Source: T3SED10-260 sp035363255 (lineage in GTDB: Bacteria; Caldisericota; Caldisericia; UBA6126). Taken from it: 64,000 nt of DNA. The notes below the pieces were generated by a model. That model ran no database searches, had not been told where the DNA came from, and saw only the letters and a list, made by a program, of their open reading frames with translations. The DNA is taken from assembly GCA_035363255.1 (NCBI GenBank), contig DAOSES010000007.1:1-64000 (forward strand), given 5' to 3'. The position numbers were made by a program, and so were the translations under genes. Of this stretch, positions 14,164 to 23,425 are shown piece by piece (positions within the stretch are counted from its first letter, which is position 1; every line of letters starts with the position of its first letter).

Positions 14164-14666
14164 CAAGAATTCAAGCCTATTAATTGTAGTCGTTCCTTAA
14201 TGATTTGCGCCAGAGCTTGTCTGAGCTGTATGCTATCTTTGGTGATCAGCCAAAGATCGTGATGTTGCTCTATCTTGTCCAGCTCCATTCCCAGGGTATG
14301 TGTGACAAAATCTTCCTCCATGACTCCATATTGCAAGAGCAGGGGTTTGTTTTCAAGATATTCGCTATTGACTGCACGATAGGTGATCATTCCACGTTCA
14401 AGCTCAAGAGAATACTCCTTGTTGAGGATATCCAACACTGCTTCGCCTATCAGGAAGCATTCCTCGCATTCCTCGGTATGATGAAAACGCACCAAATCCA
14501 AACGGGTGGAAGGTAAGTCGAGTTCTTGATAATTGGGAGGATAATAGCGAATGGTTTGTATTTCTTTGCGTTCGTTTTTCTTGCTTTCTATGCTACACGC
14601 ATTAAGTGAGATTGAAATAAGCAGGATGCATGTCATAAGCATGGAAAGAGAAGCCTTGTAAGCCAT
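14163..14666 (-). CDS. Lipoprotein of the ArsF-like family
   Basis: This 167-residue protein starts at MAYKAS, preceded by GGAGCCGTAAA. It has a lipoprotein signal (SISLNAC, Cys about residue 24). The mature domain has RFHHTEECEECFLIGEAV near residue 60, a CxxC-type motif (ECEEC) typical of the family annotated as nitrophenyl compound nitroreductase subunit ArsF. Family function is poorly known, and the assignment is from the motif only. It follows the thioredoxin gene by one base. Confidence 0.7.
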   Translation of the reverse strand: MAYKASLSMLMTCILLISISLNACSIESKKNERKEIQTIRYYPPNYQELDLPSTRLDLVRFHHTEECEECFLIGEAVLDILNKEYSLELERGMITYRAVNSEYLENKPLLLQYGVMEEDFVTHTLGMELDKIEQHHDLWLITKDSIQLRQALAQIIKERLQLIGLNS

Positions 14667-14667
14667 T

Positions 14668-15144
14668 TTACGGCTCCAATCCAAGTTTGGCAAAAAACTC
14701 TCGTATCTCAGTTTTATACCAGACTCCTTCTTTTCGATATAGTTCTCTACCCAAACCGTCCATCACAAGAATGGTTGGAACTGCGCTTATATTATACTGG
14801 CTTTCAAGCTGAGGGAACTCTGCTAAATCAACAATTTCAAAACTCACGCTATCCCTAAATTCTTTTTTCATTTCAAGCATTATTTCATTCATTTGTGCAC
14901 ATGAAACACAATCATCTCGACCAATATCCAATACACGAATTTTGCCCAGCTTCTCGACGTCCCACTTCCAGGAAGGTTCCTCGACAGGCTCCTGCTTCAC
15001 TTTTGTTTCTGTTTTTTGAGCGCTCTTGTTGACCACTGCTCCAGACTTGCTTAGCACGTTAATGGCTATGCTAATGCCAGCAACAATCACGAGCAGAAAA
15101 AGGATGGGACCGATAACACTCAGATCAATTCTCTTTTTTGACAT
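14668..15144 (-). CDS. Membrane-anchored thioredoxin-fold protein
   Basis: This 158-residue protein has one N-terminal helix (about residues 8-30), a charged linker, and a thioredoxin domain outside the membrane with the active site CVSC (GRDDCVSCAQM near residue 80) and AVPTILVM with the cis-proline. GTG 15162 would add six residues. It overlaps the end of the metal ATPase by 20 bases. Its job is probably thiol reduction together with the ArsF-like lipoprotein. Confidence 0.85.
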   Translation of the reverse strand: MSKKRIDLSVIGPILFLLVIVAGISIAINVLSKSGAVVNKSAQKTETKVKQEPVEEPSWKWDVEKLGKIRVLDIGRDDCVSCAQMNEIMLEMKKEFRDSVSFEIVDLAEFPQLESQYNISAVPTILVMDGLGRELYRKEGVWYKTEIREFFAKLGLEP

Positions 15145-17515
15145 GGCTTGGATTCCTTTCACCCTGAAATGAATTATGCTTTCTTTGCCCCAAGATTCTC
15201 ATCGAATTTAGGACTGCCAGGAGGGTAACTCCAACATCAGCGAAAACTGCCTCCCACATGCTGGCAAAACCAAAAGCTCCTAAGAGCAAAACTGAGATCT
15301 TCACTGAAAGGGCAAAAACAATATTTTGTACGATAATCTGTCGGGTTTTTCGAGCAATTTGAAAAGCTCGAGGAAGCTTGCGTAAATCTTGATGCATCAG
15401 CACAATATCTGAAGCCTCAATGGCAGCATCAGAGCCCCAGGCACCCATAGCTACGCCGATATCAGCCTGGGCAAGCACTGGAGCATCGTTGATGCCATCA
15501 CCCACAAACATCAGTTTTTCTTTTTTACTCATTTTTGATCGCAAAGAAGCCATGATGGTAGCCTTGTCTTGAGGCATGAGTTCGGCATGTATCATATCTA
15601 AATTTAGGCTTTGAGCTATTTTGTTGGCAACACTTTTCCTATCACCACTAAGTAAGCCTAAATGTTTGATCTTCCAGGTTCTTAGCCAAGCCATGACTCC
15701 ATGTGTTTCAGGCTTAAGCTCATCTTCCAAAGCAATAAAGCCTGCCAAATGGCCATTAAAAGCAACATAGGCACCGCTGGTGCCTTCCTGTAAGGTGTCG
15801 TCAATTTCAATATGATGCTCTTTCAATAGTTTTATATTCCCCACAAGTATCTCTTCATTTTGATTAAGCTTTAGGATAATTCCTCTGCCTGCTATTTCCT
15901 GGTATTCCAAGGGAAGTATCTCGGGTAGATCATTTTGATATGCTTGCAATATCGGATAGGCGAAGGGATGCAGAGAATATTTTTCAGCCAAAGCAGCGTA
16001 ATAAAGCACCTCAGAGGCTTGGAACCTAGCAGTGGGTAAAATCTTGCTTACCTTGAACTGCCCATGAGTAAGGGTTCCTGTTTTATCAAACAAAATGGTT
16101 GAAACTGAGTTTAATGCTTCCAGGTAGTTTCCTCCTTTGATGAGAATCCCTTCGCGTGAGGCAGCACCCAGCCCACTAAAAAAACTAAGAGGAATGGATA
16201 TGACCAAAGCACAGGGGCAAGAAACTACCAAAAACACAAAGGACCTATAAAGCCATATGTTCCAGGGAATAGAAGGAAAAACCCATGGACAGACGAGAGC
16301 CAAAAAGAGCGCAGCAAGCACCACCAGAGGGGTGTAAACTCTGGCAAGTCGGGTAATGAGTTGCTCGCTTTGGGCTTTTTTTTCAGAAGCCGATTCAACA
16401 AGTTGCATGATACGTTGCATGGTGGATTCTTGAAAGACTTTGCTGGCTTGCACATGAATAAGACCTCTCAAATTGATGGACCCGGACAGTACCTGCTGAC
16501 CTTTGACTGCGATGGAGGGCTCTGATTCTCCAGTTAGGGCTGATAAATCGAGATGTGAGGAGCCTTCTACTATGATACCATCGATAGCCACTCTATCGCC
16601 AGCTTTTAGGACAAAAACATCACCAATCTTTACTTTTTCTGCATCCAAAGAGATCAGCTTACCCTCTTGAAGCACATTTACTTTATCGGGTCGAAGCTTT
16701 ACCAAGGATTGAATGGACTGACGAGACTGGTGAACTGCAAACTGCTGAAATTGATCGCCCAACCAGAAAAAAAGCATCACCGCAACTGCTTCAGGGTATT
16801 CTTTTATAGCAAAAGCACCTAAAGTTGCGATACTCATCAAAAAGTATTCATCAAAGATGTCCCCACGTCTGATATTCTTAATAGATCTTAGCAGTACCTG
16901 CCAGCCAAAAATGAGATAAGCAATGAAATAAAAACCTGCAGAGAGAGGAATAGATTTTACAAACAAAGCTAAAACAAAAAAGCTTAAACCCAGTGATAAT
17001 CGAAGTACTTTGGTGATGGTGATAAAAGTCCAGGGGGACTCAAGGCCTGTGAAGGATCTTTGGACTTTAACTTCGGGCTCCAGGTCATGGACGATCGTTT
17101 CAATTTTCTTGAGTAGTAGCTCAGAGTTTTTTTTCTCTGAAATTGTAATGGAAAGTTTTTTGCTTGCGATGTTTAATTGTGCGGAGGCTACCCCCGGAAT
17201 CTTAGCTACCTGTTTTTCAATTTTGGCGGCACAGACTGCACAGTGCAGACCCTCTAATTGGAGAGAAAAAGCATGGCCAGGGGATTCTTTTTTTTGTTCA
17301 ATCCTGCACTGACATGGATTTTGGCCTATCCAACTCCGTACTTCCTTTAGTGTTTCCTGAGCTAATCTTGATGAATCGATTTGAAGGGATAACACCTGGT
17401 TTTCTTTGTCAAAGTTTAGCCCATGAACACCTGGGATTAGGCTCAAAGCATGGATTGTTTTTTTGATACAAGCCTGGCATTTAAGATCTGATAAATCAAG
17501 AACTGTTTTGATCAC
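15125..17515 (-). CDS. P1B-type heavy-metal-exporting ATPase (Zn/Cd/Pb type)
   Basis: This 796-residue pump has two N-terminal metal-binding-like domains (CQAC near residue 14, and GLHCAVCAAKIEK near residue 90), membrane helices, the metal-binding CPCAL near residue 431, the phosphorylation site DKTGTLT near residue 475, SLHPFA, and GDGINDAP near residue 668. CPC with this C-terminus fits the ZntA/CadA subclass rather than the copper group, though the first metal domain is divergent. GTG start. It is adjacent to the MATE gene and overlaps the thioredoxin gene, suggesting a metal/thiol-stress unit. Confidence 0.92.
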   Translation of the reverse strand: MIKTVLDLSDLKCQACIKKTIHALSLIPGVHGLNFDKENQVLSLQIDSSRLAQETLKEVRSWIGQNPCQCRIEQKKESPGHAFSLQLEGLHCAVCAAKIEKQVAKIPGVASAQLNIASKKLSITISEKKNSELLLKKIETIVHDLEPEVKVQRSFTGLESPWTFITITKVLRLSLGLSFFVLALFVKSIPLSAGFYFIAYLIFGWQVLLRSIKNIRRGDIFDEYFLMSIATLGAFAIKEYPEAVAVMLFFWLGDQFQQFAVHQSRQSIQSLVKLRPDKVNVLQEGKLISLDAEKVKIGDVFVLKAGDRVAIDGIIVEGSSHLDLSALTGESEPSIAVKGQQVLSGSINLRGLIHVQASKVFQESTMQRIMQLVESASEKKAQSEQLITRLARVYTPLVVLAALFLALVCPWVFPSIPWNIWLYRSFVFLVVSCPCALVISIPLSFFSGLGAASREGILIKGGNYLEALNSVSTILFDKTGTLTHGQFKVSKILPTARFQASEVLYYAALAEKYSLHPFAYPILQAYQNDLPEILPLEYQEIAGRGIILKLNQNEEILVGNIKLLKEHHIEIDDTLQEGTSGAYVAFNGHLAGFIALEDELKPETHGVMAWLRTWKIKHLGLLSGDRKSVANKIAQSLNLDMIHAELMPQDKATIMASLRSKMSKKEKLMFVGDGINDAPVLAQADIGVAMGAWGSDAAIEASDIVLMHQDLRKLPRAFQIARKTRQIIVQNIVFALSVKISVLLLGAFGFASMWEAVFADVGVTLLAVLNSMRILGQRKHNSFQGERNPSHVKKEN

Positions 17516-17516
17516 C

Positions 17517-18932
17517 TTATATTACCTTGCTCATCCAATTTTTTTTCTTGAACACCAGAGCAATAAGGTATAAATTGACTAATGAAGTGATAACAAAGGA
17601 AATCCAAAGCCCATTTTGTCCAAAATATTTTCCTAGTAAATACATGCCAGGTAGCTGGAAAATCCAAGTAGTGATCAGAGATACATACAGGCTGACCTTG
17701 AGATAGCCTGTCCCAAGAAGAGGAGCGCCAAATATCCCAGCAAGTGCGCCTGTAATTTGAAGGAAAGCAAATAAGGGTAAGAGAGAGCTAAATTGCTTGA
17801 GTAAATTTGGATCAGAGGTAAAAATCTTCAATACTGGAGCAGGAAAAAGCGAAAAGATGATAAAAAACGCACTAGTAATGACTGCAGCAATCCATGCAGC
17901 AGTGATGGTAGCTTGATAGGATCGATCCGGGCGATTGGCTCCCATGTTTTGCCCCACAATGGCTGAGGTAGCAAATGAAAGCCCTGAAATCAACATTCCA
18001 GAAAGACTGGCAGCTCGAGTAACAACAATGTATCCTGCAACTACTTGCATGCCATACATAGCAATAATACGCACCATGATCGAATTTGCCAAACCTCCCA
18101 CCAAACCCTGAAAACCTGTGGGAAGACCAATGGAAAAGATTTTTTTCATGGTCGGAAAGTGAGGAATAAACAATTGATATAGAGAAAACTGGATCGTCTT
18201 TTTTCCACTGGTATATACCCAGAGACCTGCAAAAAGAAGGTAGATTTGTGCTAAGGCGGTTGAGTAGGCTACTCCAAGGATTCCAAGCTTGGGAAATGGC
18301 CCAACACCAAGGATGAATAACACATTGAAAGCCAGATTGATCAACAAGGTGCTAAGCATCAAATACATGGGAGTCAAGGAGTCGCCGGAAGCTCGTAGGG
18401 CAGTATTAAATGTAAAACCAGTATTGTGGAGAGGGAAAACTAATAGCAGGATACGACCATACTGAACCGCCATTTCCAATGCCTCCCCCTGAGCTCCAAA
18501 CAAAACCATTAAAGGGCGAAGAAAGATGATAAAAGGAAGGGCAAGGAGCAATGAACCAAATAGTTTCATGATGATGGTCTGAACGGTTGCGACACCTGCT
18601 TCCTTGATTTTACCAGCTCCATAATATTGAGCAATAACACATACTGAACCATTGCCAACAATCGAATTGTAGGCGGATAAATAGCCAGTCAAGACCCCAT
18701 AAAACCCCAGGGCTGCCTGCGCATTGGGGTTGTTGATTTTGCCAAGAAAATACACATCACTCACACTACTCATGGACTGAAAAACCATCGCAATCATGGC
18801 TGGCCATGCGAGTGTAAGTAAGGACCAGGTCAGGTTTTTTTCTGATATGCTGTTTTTGGGTTTATCCGGGGGTAAATTCAAATTCGCAGTATTTGCATTT
18901 GAGAATAACGGGCTCTTTTGATTGAACGTCAT
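17517..18932 (-). CDS. MATE-family efflux transporter
   Basis: This protein of about 471 residues has twelve predicted helices and typical MATE segments: LTWSLLTLAWPAMIAMVFQ at the start, and ATSAIVGQNMGANRPDRS near residue 330. It exports cationic or hydrophobic compounds using an ion gradient. The start is uncertain because the frame is open back into pyrI: ATG 18932 is used here, and TTG 18881 would give a more usual 454 residues. Either start overlaps pyrI. No strong ribosome-binding site is seen, so it may be coupled to pyrI translation. Confidence 0.85.
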   Translation of the reverse strand: MTFNQKSPLFSNANTANLNLPPDKPKNSISEKNLTWSLLTLAWPAMIAMVFQSMSSVSDVYFLGKINNPNAQAALGFYGVLTGYLSAYNSIVGNGSVCVIAQYYGAGKIKEAGVATVQTIIMKLFGSLLLALPFIIFLRPLMVLFGAQGEALEMAVQYGRILLLVFPLHNTGFTFNTALRASGDSLTPMYLMLSTLLINLAFNVLFILGVGPFPKLGILGVAYSTALAQIYLLFAGLWVYTSGKKTIQFSLYQLFIPHFPTMKKIFSIGLPTGFQGLVGGLANSIMVRIIAMYGMQVVAGYIVVTRAASLSGMLISGLSFATSAIVGQNMGANRPDRSYQATITAAWIAAVITSAFFIIFSLFPAPVLKIFTSDPNLLKQFSSLLPLFAFLQITGALAGIFGAPLLGTGYLKVSLYVSLITTWIFQLPGMYLLGKYFGQNGLWISFVITSLVNLYLIALVFKKKNWMSKVI

Positions 18933-19290
18933 ATTCGGGGGTGTATCCTTCCGTGTTGCTAATGCATCTGGAGTTGACGCAGGCAATAGTTCCTTTGATT
19001 TCGAAGGGAATTTCTGGATTGATTTTTTTGACTACCTGGGAATCTTTGATGATGTTGATGGTGATATGGGGAGCTAATAGGGACAAGTAGGTTGAGGTAG
19101 CTTCATCAAGGTAAAAATCCTGGATTTTAATCATGTCTTTCTTTTGTTGTTGGCTGGAAGGAACATTAATAAAGACTATCAAGGTTTCGTTTCCTTGAAG
19201 GTGCTTTTTTAAAATCTCCAGGCAATGAAGACCCATGCCTTCGGGTAAATGATCAATCACAGTTCCATTGACTAACATTTGAGTTTTCAT
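18862..19290 (-). CDS. pyrI: Aspartate carbamoyltransferase regulatory subunit
   Basis: This 142-residue subunit binds nucleotides and a structural zinc and joins with PyrB into the allosteric enzyme of pyrimidine synthesis. The zinc site is complete: CVNSRC near residue 110 and CKYC near residue 134. The N-terminal nucleotide domain starts VNGTVIDHLPEGMGLH. It lies three bases after pyrB. PyrI is common in archaea, enterics and some Clostridia. Confidence 0.95.
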   Translation of the reverse strand: MKTQMLVNGTVIDHLPEGMGLHCLEILKKHLQGNETLIVFINVPSSQQQKKDMIKIQDFYLDEATSTYLSLLAPHITINIIKDSQVVKKINPEIPFEIKGTIACVNSRCISNTEGYTPEYDVQSKEPVILKCKYCEFEFTPG

Positions 19291-19293
19291 AAG

Positions 19294-20211
19294 TTAAATC
19301 ACCCCCAATAAAGTAGCTATCAGAGCCATACGCACTGGAACTCCATTATAGGCTTGTTTGAAATATAGAGCTCGGGGATCTTTGTCGACATCTCGAGCTA
19401 TTTCATTGACTCTGGGTAAAGGATGAAGCACGATGGCATCCTTTTTGGCTGATCTAAGCATTTCTTCTGAAACCACGTAGGCATCACGATATTTCAGGTA
19501 TTCCATTTCACCCAAACGCTCCCGTTGAACACGAGTGACGTAAATCACGTCCACATCATTGATAAAATCTCGAATGTTGTTTGCTACTTTGGGAACTACT
19601 TGAAACTCGGAGCTTAATGTACGCATGATATAGTCTGGCATTTCCAGTCCTGGAGGAGAAGCAAAACACATTTTAACTCCGAACCTTGCGAGAGAAATAG
19701 CCAGAGAATGAGTGGTACGACCAAACTTTAAATCGCCCGAGATGAGCACGCTCAGATTAGCAAAAGATCCTTTTTCTTTGAGAATGGTATAAAGATCGAG
19801 TAGGGTCTGGGTAGGATGTTGGTGCCCTCCATCTCCCCCATTGATGATAGGGACATTGGAAAACTGAGAAGCTACTCGCGCTGATCCCTCATTGGGATGA
19901 CGGATAGCAATTACGTCAGAATAACTTGCTACCGTTCGGATAGTGTCAGCCAGGGATTCTCCTTTTGAAACTGAACTGCCTTCAGTGCTTGAAAAACCAA
20001 GAACTGAGCCTCCGAGACGAAACATGGCTGATTCAAAGGATAGTCTTGTGCGGGTGGAGGCCTCGTAAAACAAAGTTGCCAGAATTTTACCTTTGCACAA
20101 ATCGAGTTTTTGTTTGTTTTGGATGGCGTGATTCATTTCGTCGGCAGCAACAAAGAGCTTCATGATTTCTTCGTTGGACAGATCTTTAATGTTTACCAGA
20201 TCTTTTTTCAT
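19294..20211 (-). CDS. pyrB: Aspartate carbamoyltransferase catalytic subunit
   Basis: This 305-residue enzyme condenses carbamoyl phosphate with aspartate, the first committed step of pyrimidine synthesis. The carbamoyl-phosphate loop is YEASTRTRLSFE near residue 50, and HPLPRVNEI near residue 265 completes the active site. Full length for the family. It is first in the run pyrB-pyrI-MATE-ATPase. The 142-base gap to the divergent gene at 20354 is AT-rich and should hold both promoters; I cannot place them with confidence. Confidence 0.97.
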   Translation of the reverse strand: MKKDLVNIKDLSNEEIMKLFVAADEMNHAIQNKQKLDLCKGKILATLFYEASTRTRLSFESAMFRLGGSVLGFSSTEGSSVSKGESLADTIRTVASYSDVIAIRHPNEGSARVASQFSNVPIINGGDGGHQHPTQTLLDLYTILKEKGSFANLSVLISGDLKFGRTTHSLAISLARFGVKMCFASPPGLEMPDYIMRTLSSEFQVVPKVANNIRDFINDVDVIYVTRVQRERLGEMEYLKYRDAYVVSEEMLRSAKKDAIVLHPLPRVNEIARDVDKDPRALYFKQAYNGVPVRMALIATLLGVI

Positions 20212-20353
20212 ACTTCTCCCCTTTTTTAAGGATTGCTCATTTAGCTTTTTTTTTACATACCTATTATATTTATATATTGGAAATATTTTATAGGATTTTT
20301 GAATTCCATTCAGATTTTGAATATAGTTTTAGCATAGAAGATGGAGGTTGCTT

Positions 20354-20764
20354 ATGAAAATCAATGGCTTTGAGTATCGCGAAGGTAGATTTTACACCAA
20401 GAAACATCTATGGGTTTTGGTAAAAGGCAAACAGGCCCGAATTGGTTTGGATGCTTTTTTTATCTCCCATTTAGGAGACATCTCCGATATTGAGCTTAGC
20501 TATATTGACAATGAATGTGAAAAAGACGATGCTATTGCCACCATCTATTCTGATGCAGACAATCTGGATATCCTGCCTCCATTTCCTGGAAAAATAATCA
20601 ACGTCAACGAAGAGCTGGAAGATGATCCCAGTCCTCTTATGGAAGATCCATATGGCAAAGGATGGTTAGTGGACATGATCATCAGCGACGAAGCAGATTT
20701 GGAACAGCTATTTAAAGGAGATGAAGCAGAAAGTTGGTATCGAACTGAAACTGAAAAAGACTAA
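20354..20764 (+). CDS. GcvH-like protein lacking the lipoyl lysine
   Basis: This 136-residue protein follows a strong site (ATGGAGGTTGCTT). The fold is that of the glycine cleavage H protein: HLWVLVKGKQARIGLDAFF at the start, and PSPLMEDPYGKGWL near the end. In true GcvH an ESVKA motif carries lipoate on its lysine; here the matching stretch reads ATIYSDADNLDILPP (about residues 59-73), with no lysine. It therefore probably does not carry lipoate. Genes for the other glycine cleavage proteins are absent. A ten-base gap separates it from the next gene. Confidence 0.85.
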   Translation: MKINGFEYREGRFYTKKHLWVLVKGKQARIGLDAFFISHLGDISDIELSYIDNECEKDDAIATIYSDADNLDILPPFPGKIINVNEELEDDPSPLMEDPYGKGWLVDMIISDEADLEQLFKGDEAESWYRTETEKD

Positions 20765-20773
20765 GCCATTTTC

Positions 20774-23425
20774 ATGAAAAAGAACGAGAAAATCAAACCA
20801 AAAGCTATTGCCATATCTCACTCTTATGCTGATTTCGATGCCATAGCTTCCACTATCGCAGTTTCCAAGCTTTATCCAGATATGCTTCCTGTGTTGAACT
20901 ATTCATGTGAAGAAGAAGTTCAACGATTTTTATCCATATACAAAGACTATCTTAGATTGACTCCTATCAACAACGTATCCTTCGAGGCGGTTGAGTTAGT
21001 GGTGATTACAGATTTTCAAGACATCTCAAGGATCAAACCCCTAATAGCCGAAATGAAGAAACGCAAAATCACGATCAAGATCTATGATCATCATCCTACT
21101 GAAGCCCATATCAAAGGAACTCATCGATACCTTAAAAGCTATGGGAGTACTATGACCATTCTTTATGAAAAACTTAAACATCGCAAAATAGCATTTTCTG
21201 CTATTGAAGCCACCTTGTTTCTGATAGGTATCTATGAAGATACAGGATCTCTGAGTTTTACCTCCACCACAGTCAGGGACATGGAAGCTGCTGCGTTCTT
21301 TTTAAAAAATGGTGCAAAACTAAACGTTATATCGGATTTCGTATTCCCTCCCATTTCTGAATCACAAAAATCCCTTTATACTCAACTATTCGCTGCACTT
21401 CACATTCTTGAAATTAAAGGAGTTCAAATTGGAATCTGTGCAGTAGAATCAAAAAAGTATGTCGAAGGGGTTTCATTTCTTGCTCATCGAATTCTAGAGG
21501 CTACTGCAGTGGACGCTCTTTTTGTATTGGTAAAGTTTAAACAGGATTTATTGATCGTAGGAAGATCAACCGATGAGAAAATACTCCATATACACCGCAT
21601 TATGGAGTATTATGGGGGCGGAGGCCATACTCAGGCAGGATCGGCCTTCATAAAAGACAAACACATGGATCTCAACCTGCTTGCTATCAATGTCCTAAGA
21701 AAGATAAAAAAGCATATTCGCATGAGTCGTCAGGTAAAAGACTTCATGAGCAGTCCTGTTAAAGTGGTCAGTTCTGACACCTCAGCAGAAGAAACATTGA
21801 AAATTATGCTTCGATATGGACATTCTGGCCTTCCGGTGGTAGATGGAGAAAGAGTCATAGGAATCATATCACGTAAAGACATAGAACGAATGAACGAAGA
21901 AAAGCTTCGTATGCGTCCAGTGAAGTTTTACATGTCTCGTACCCCAGTGGTGATTAGCCCTGAAAGCTCTCTCAAAGAAGCTGAAAACCTTATGGTGGAT
22001 CGTGATATTGGGCGCCTTCCTGTGATATCGGAGGGTAAAATCATGGGAATTCTTACCCGATCTGACTTACTACGAGCCTTGTATGGCATACACAAAAACC
22101 AGGGCCGAAGAAATCATAGATCTGAAGAACCCCCTGATCCAGTGGAGATAAAGTTGTTGATGGAAGCATTCATTTCTCAACAATGTCTTAATGTGATTCA
22201 GACTATTGCAAAGATAGCAGATCAATTGATCTTGCCTTTATACATAGTGGGAGGTTGTGTGCGAGATTTGTTGTTAGGTCTTCCCGCAAAAGATATTGAT
22301 TTATTAGTGGATGGAAATGCTCTGGACATCGCTCAACAATATAAAAAACGTTATCCAGAAAGCAAAGTAATCTGCAATGCCAAATTTAACACAGCAAAAA
22401 TAATCATCAAAGATGATCTTTCATTTGACCTGACCAGCGCAAGAACAGAGTATTATGAACACCCTGCAGACCTACCCAAAGTGAGTTCTGGCTCCCTTAG
22501 AGAAGATCTATACCGTAGAGATTTTACCATCAATACTCTGTCAATTTGTCTCAATCAGGAGCGCTATGGGCAACTCATCAACGATTATCACGGCTACGAA
22601 GACTTGAAGGCAAAAAAGATCAGAGTCCTTCACAATCTAAGCTTTATTGAGGACCCATCACGAATTTTCCGAGCCATTAGCTACCTACTAAAGTTTAAAT
22701 TTTCGTGGGAAAGTAAAACCAAAGAACTTGCATTGAATGCCATGAAATCAGGTATTTTTGAGCGCACTTCACGTTTTCGAATATTAAATGAGTTTATCAG
22801 CATGTTGAAAGAGCCGATTTCAATATCCAAAGCCCTTAGCAAACTAAATGATATTGAGGCTATTCCCATGCTCTCATCCAACATAGTGATCAACAAAAAT
22901 ATGCTCCAAACCATTTTTAAAGCAGAGAAACTTACTCCTTTTCTCGCCGAGGAAGATCGGTGGATATTATACCTTCTTCTGCTGACCTTATCGATCAGCA
23001 ACGATGAACTTGAGGACATCATGGAGCGTTTGAAGTTAAACAAAAAAAAGAAAAGCTGGATTTACCATTTCAGGAAGCATTATCAGGCTACACTGGAACA
23101 ATTGAACGGAATGCCCTTGGAAAAAGCTTCAATCCTGGTAGATTTACTGGAAACTTATCGAAGCGAGGAATTGGCAGCCCTGGCAAGTATTTGTAATAAT
23201 TCTCAAAGAAAAGCTATCGAACATTACTTTTTCAAGTTACGTTTGATCAAGCTTGAGGCTTCGGGGGAGCAGATCAAGAAGTGGACAGAACTTGAAGGAA
23301 AAGAACTTGGACAGGTGCTAAGGCAACTAAAGATCATGAAAATCGATGGACAACTGGAAACTTTGGAAGAAGAAAAAAACATGGCTATATTGCTTTCTCA
23401 AGGAGTTACTCATGAAAATACCTAA
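20774..23425 (+). CDS. DHH/DHHA1–CBS–CBS–tRNA nucleotidyltransferase fusion
   Basis: This 883-residue protein joins three parts. Residues 1-310 are a DHH phosphoesterase (ISHSYADFDAIAST, VITDF, YDHHP, and GGGGHTQAGSAF). Residues 315-435 are two CBS domains (VKDFMSSPVKVV, VKFYMSRTPVV). From about 455 comes a poly(A) polymerase/CCA-adding head (YIVGGCVRDLLLGLPAKDIDLLVDG with the DxD metal site, then RRDFTINTL). Such fusions, found in Aquifex and Geobacter among others, add A or CCA to tRNA ends; the DHH part may act as a nanoRNase or a c-di-AMP hydrolase. The specificity of this one is not readable. Confidence 0.92.
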   Translation: MKKNEKIKPKAIAISHSYADFDAIASTIAVSKLYPDMLPVLNYSCEEEVQRFLSIYKDYLRLTPINNVSFEAVELVVITDFQDISRIKPLIAEMKKRKITIKIYDHHPTEAHIKGTHRYLKSYGSTMTILYEKLKHRKIAFSAIEATLFLIGIYEDTGSLSFTSTTVRDMEAAAFFLKNGAKLNVISDFVFPPISESQKSLYTQLFAALHILEIKGVQIGICAVESKKYVEGVSFLAHRILEATAVDALFVLVKFKQDLLIVGRSTDEKILHIHRIMEYYGGGGHTQAGSAFIKDKHMDLNLLAINVLRKIKKHIRMSRQVKDFMSSPVKVVSSDTSAEETLKIMLRYGHSGLPVVDGERVIGIISRKDIERMNEEKLRMRPVKFYMSRTPVVISPESSLKEAENLMVDRDIGRLPVISEGKIMGILTRSDLLRALYGIHKNQGRRNHRSEEPPDPVEIKLLMEAFISQQCLNVIQTIAKIADQLILPLYIVGGCVRDLLLGLPAKDIDLLVDGNALDIAQQYKKRYPESKVICNAKFNTAKIIIKDDLSFDLTSARTEYYEHPADLPKVSSGSLREDLYRRDFTINTLSICLNQERYGQLINDYHGYEDLKAKKIRVLHNLSFIEDPSRIFRAISYLLKFKFSWESKTKELALNAMKSGIFERTSRFRILNEFISMLKEPISISKALSKLNDIEAIPMLSSNIVINKNMLQTIFKAEKLTPFLAEEDRWILYLLLLTLSISNDELEDIMERLKLNKKKKSWIYHFRKHYQATLEQLNGMPLEKASILVDLLETYRSEELAALASICNNSQRKAIEHYFFKLRLIKLEASGEQIKKWTELEGKELGQVLRQLKIMKIDGQLETLEEEKNMAILLSQGVTHENT

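Noticed and set aside
20212..20353. Pyrimidine attenuator or PyrR site before pyrB
   Set aside because: No convincing hairpin pair or PyrR-type sequence could be seen in the short AT-rich leader.
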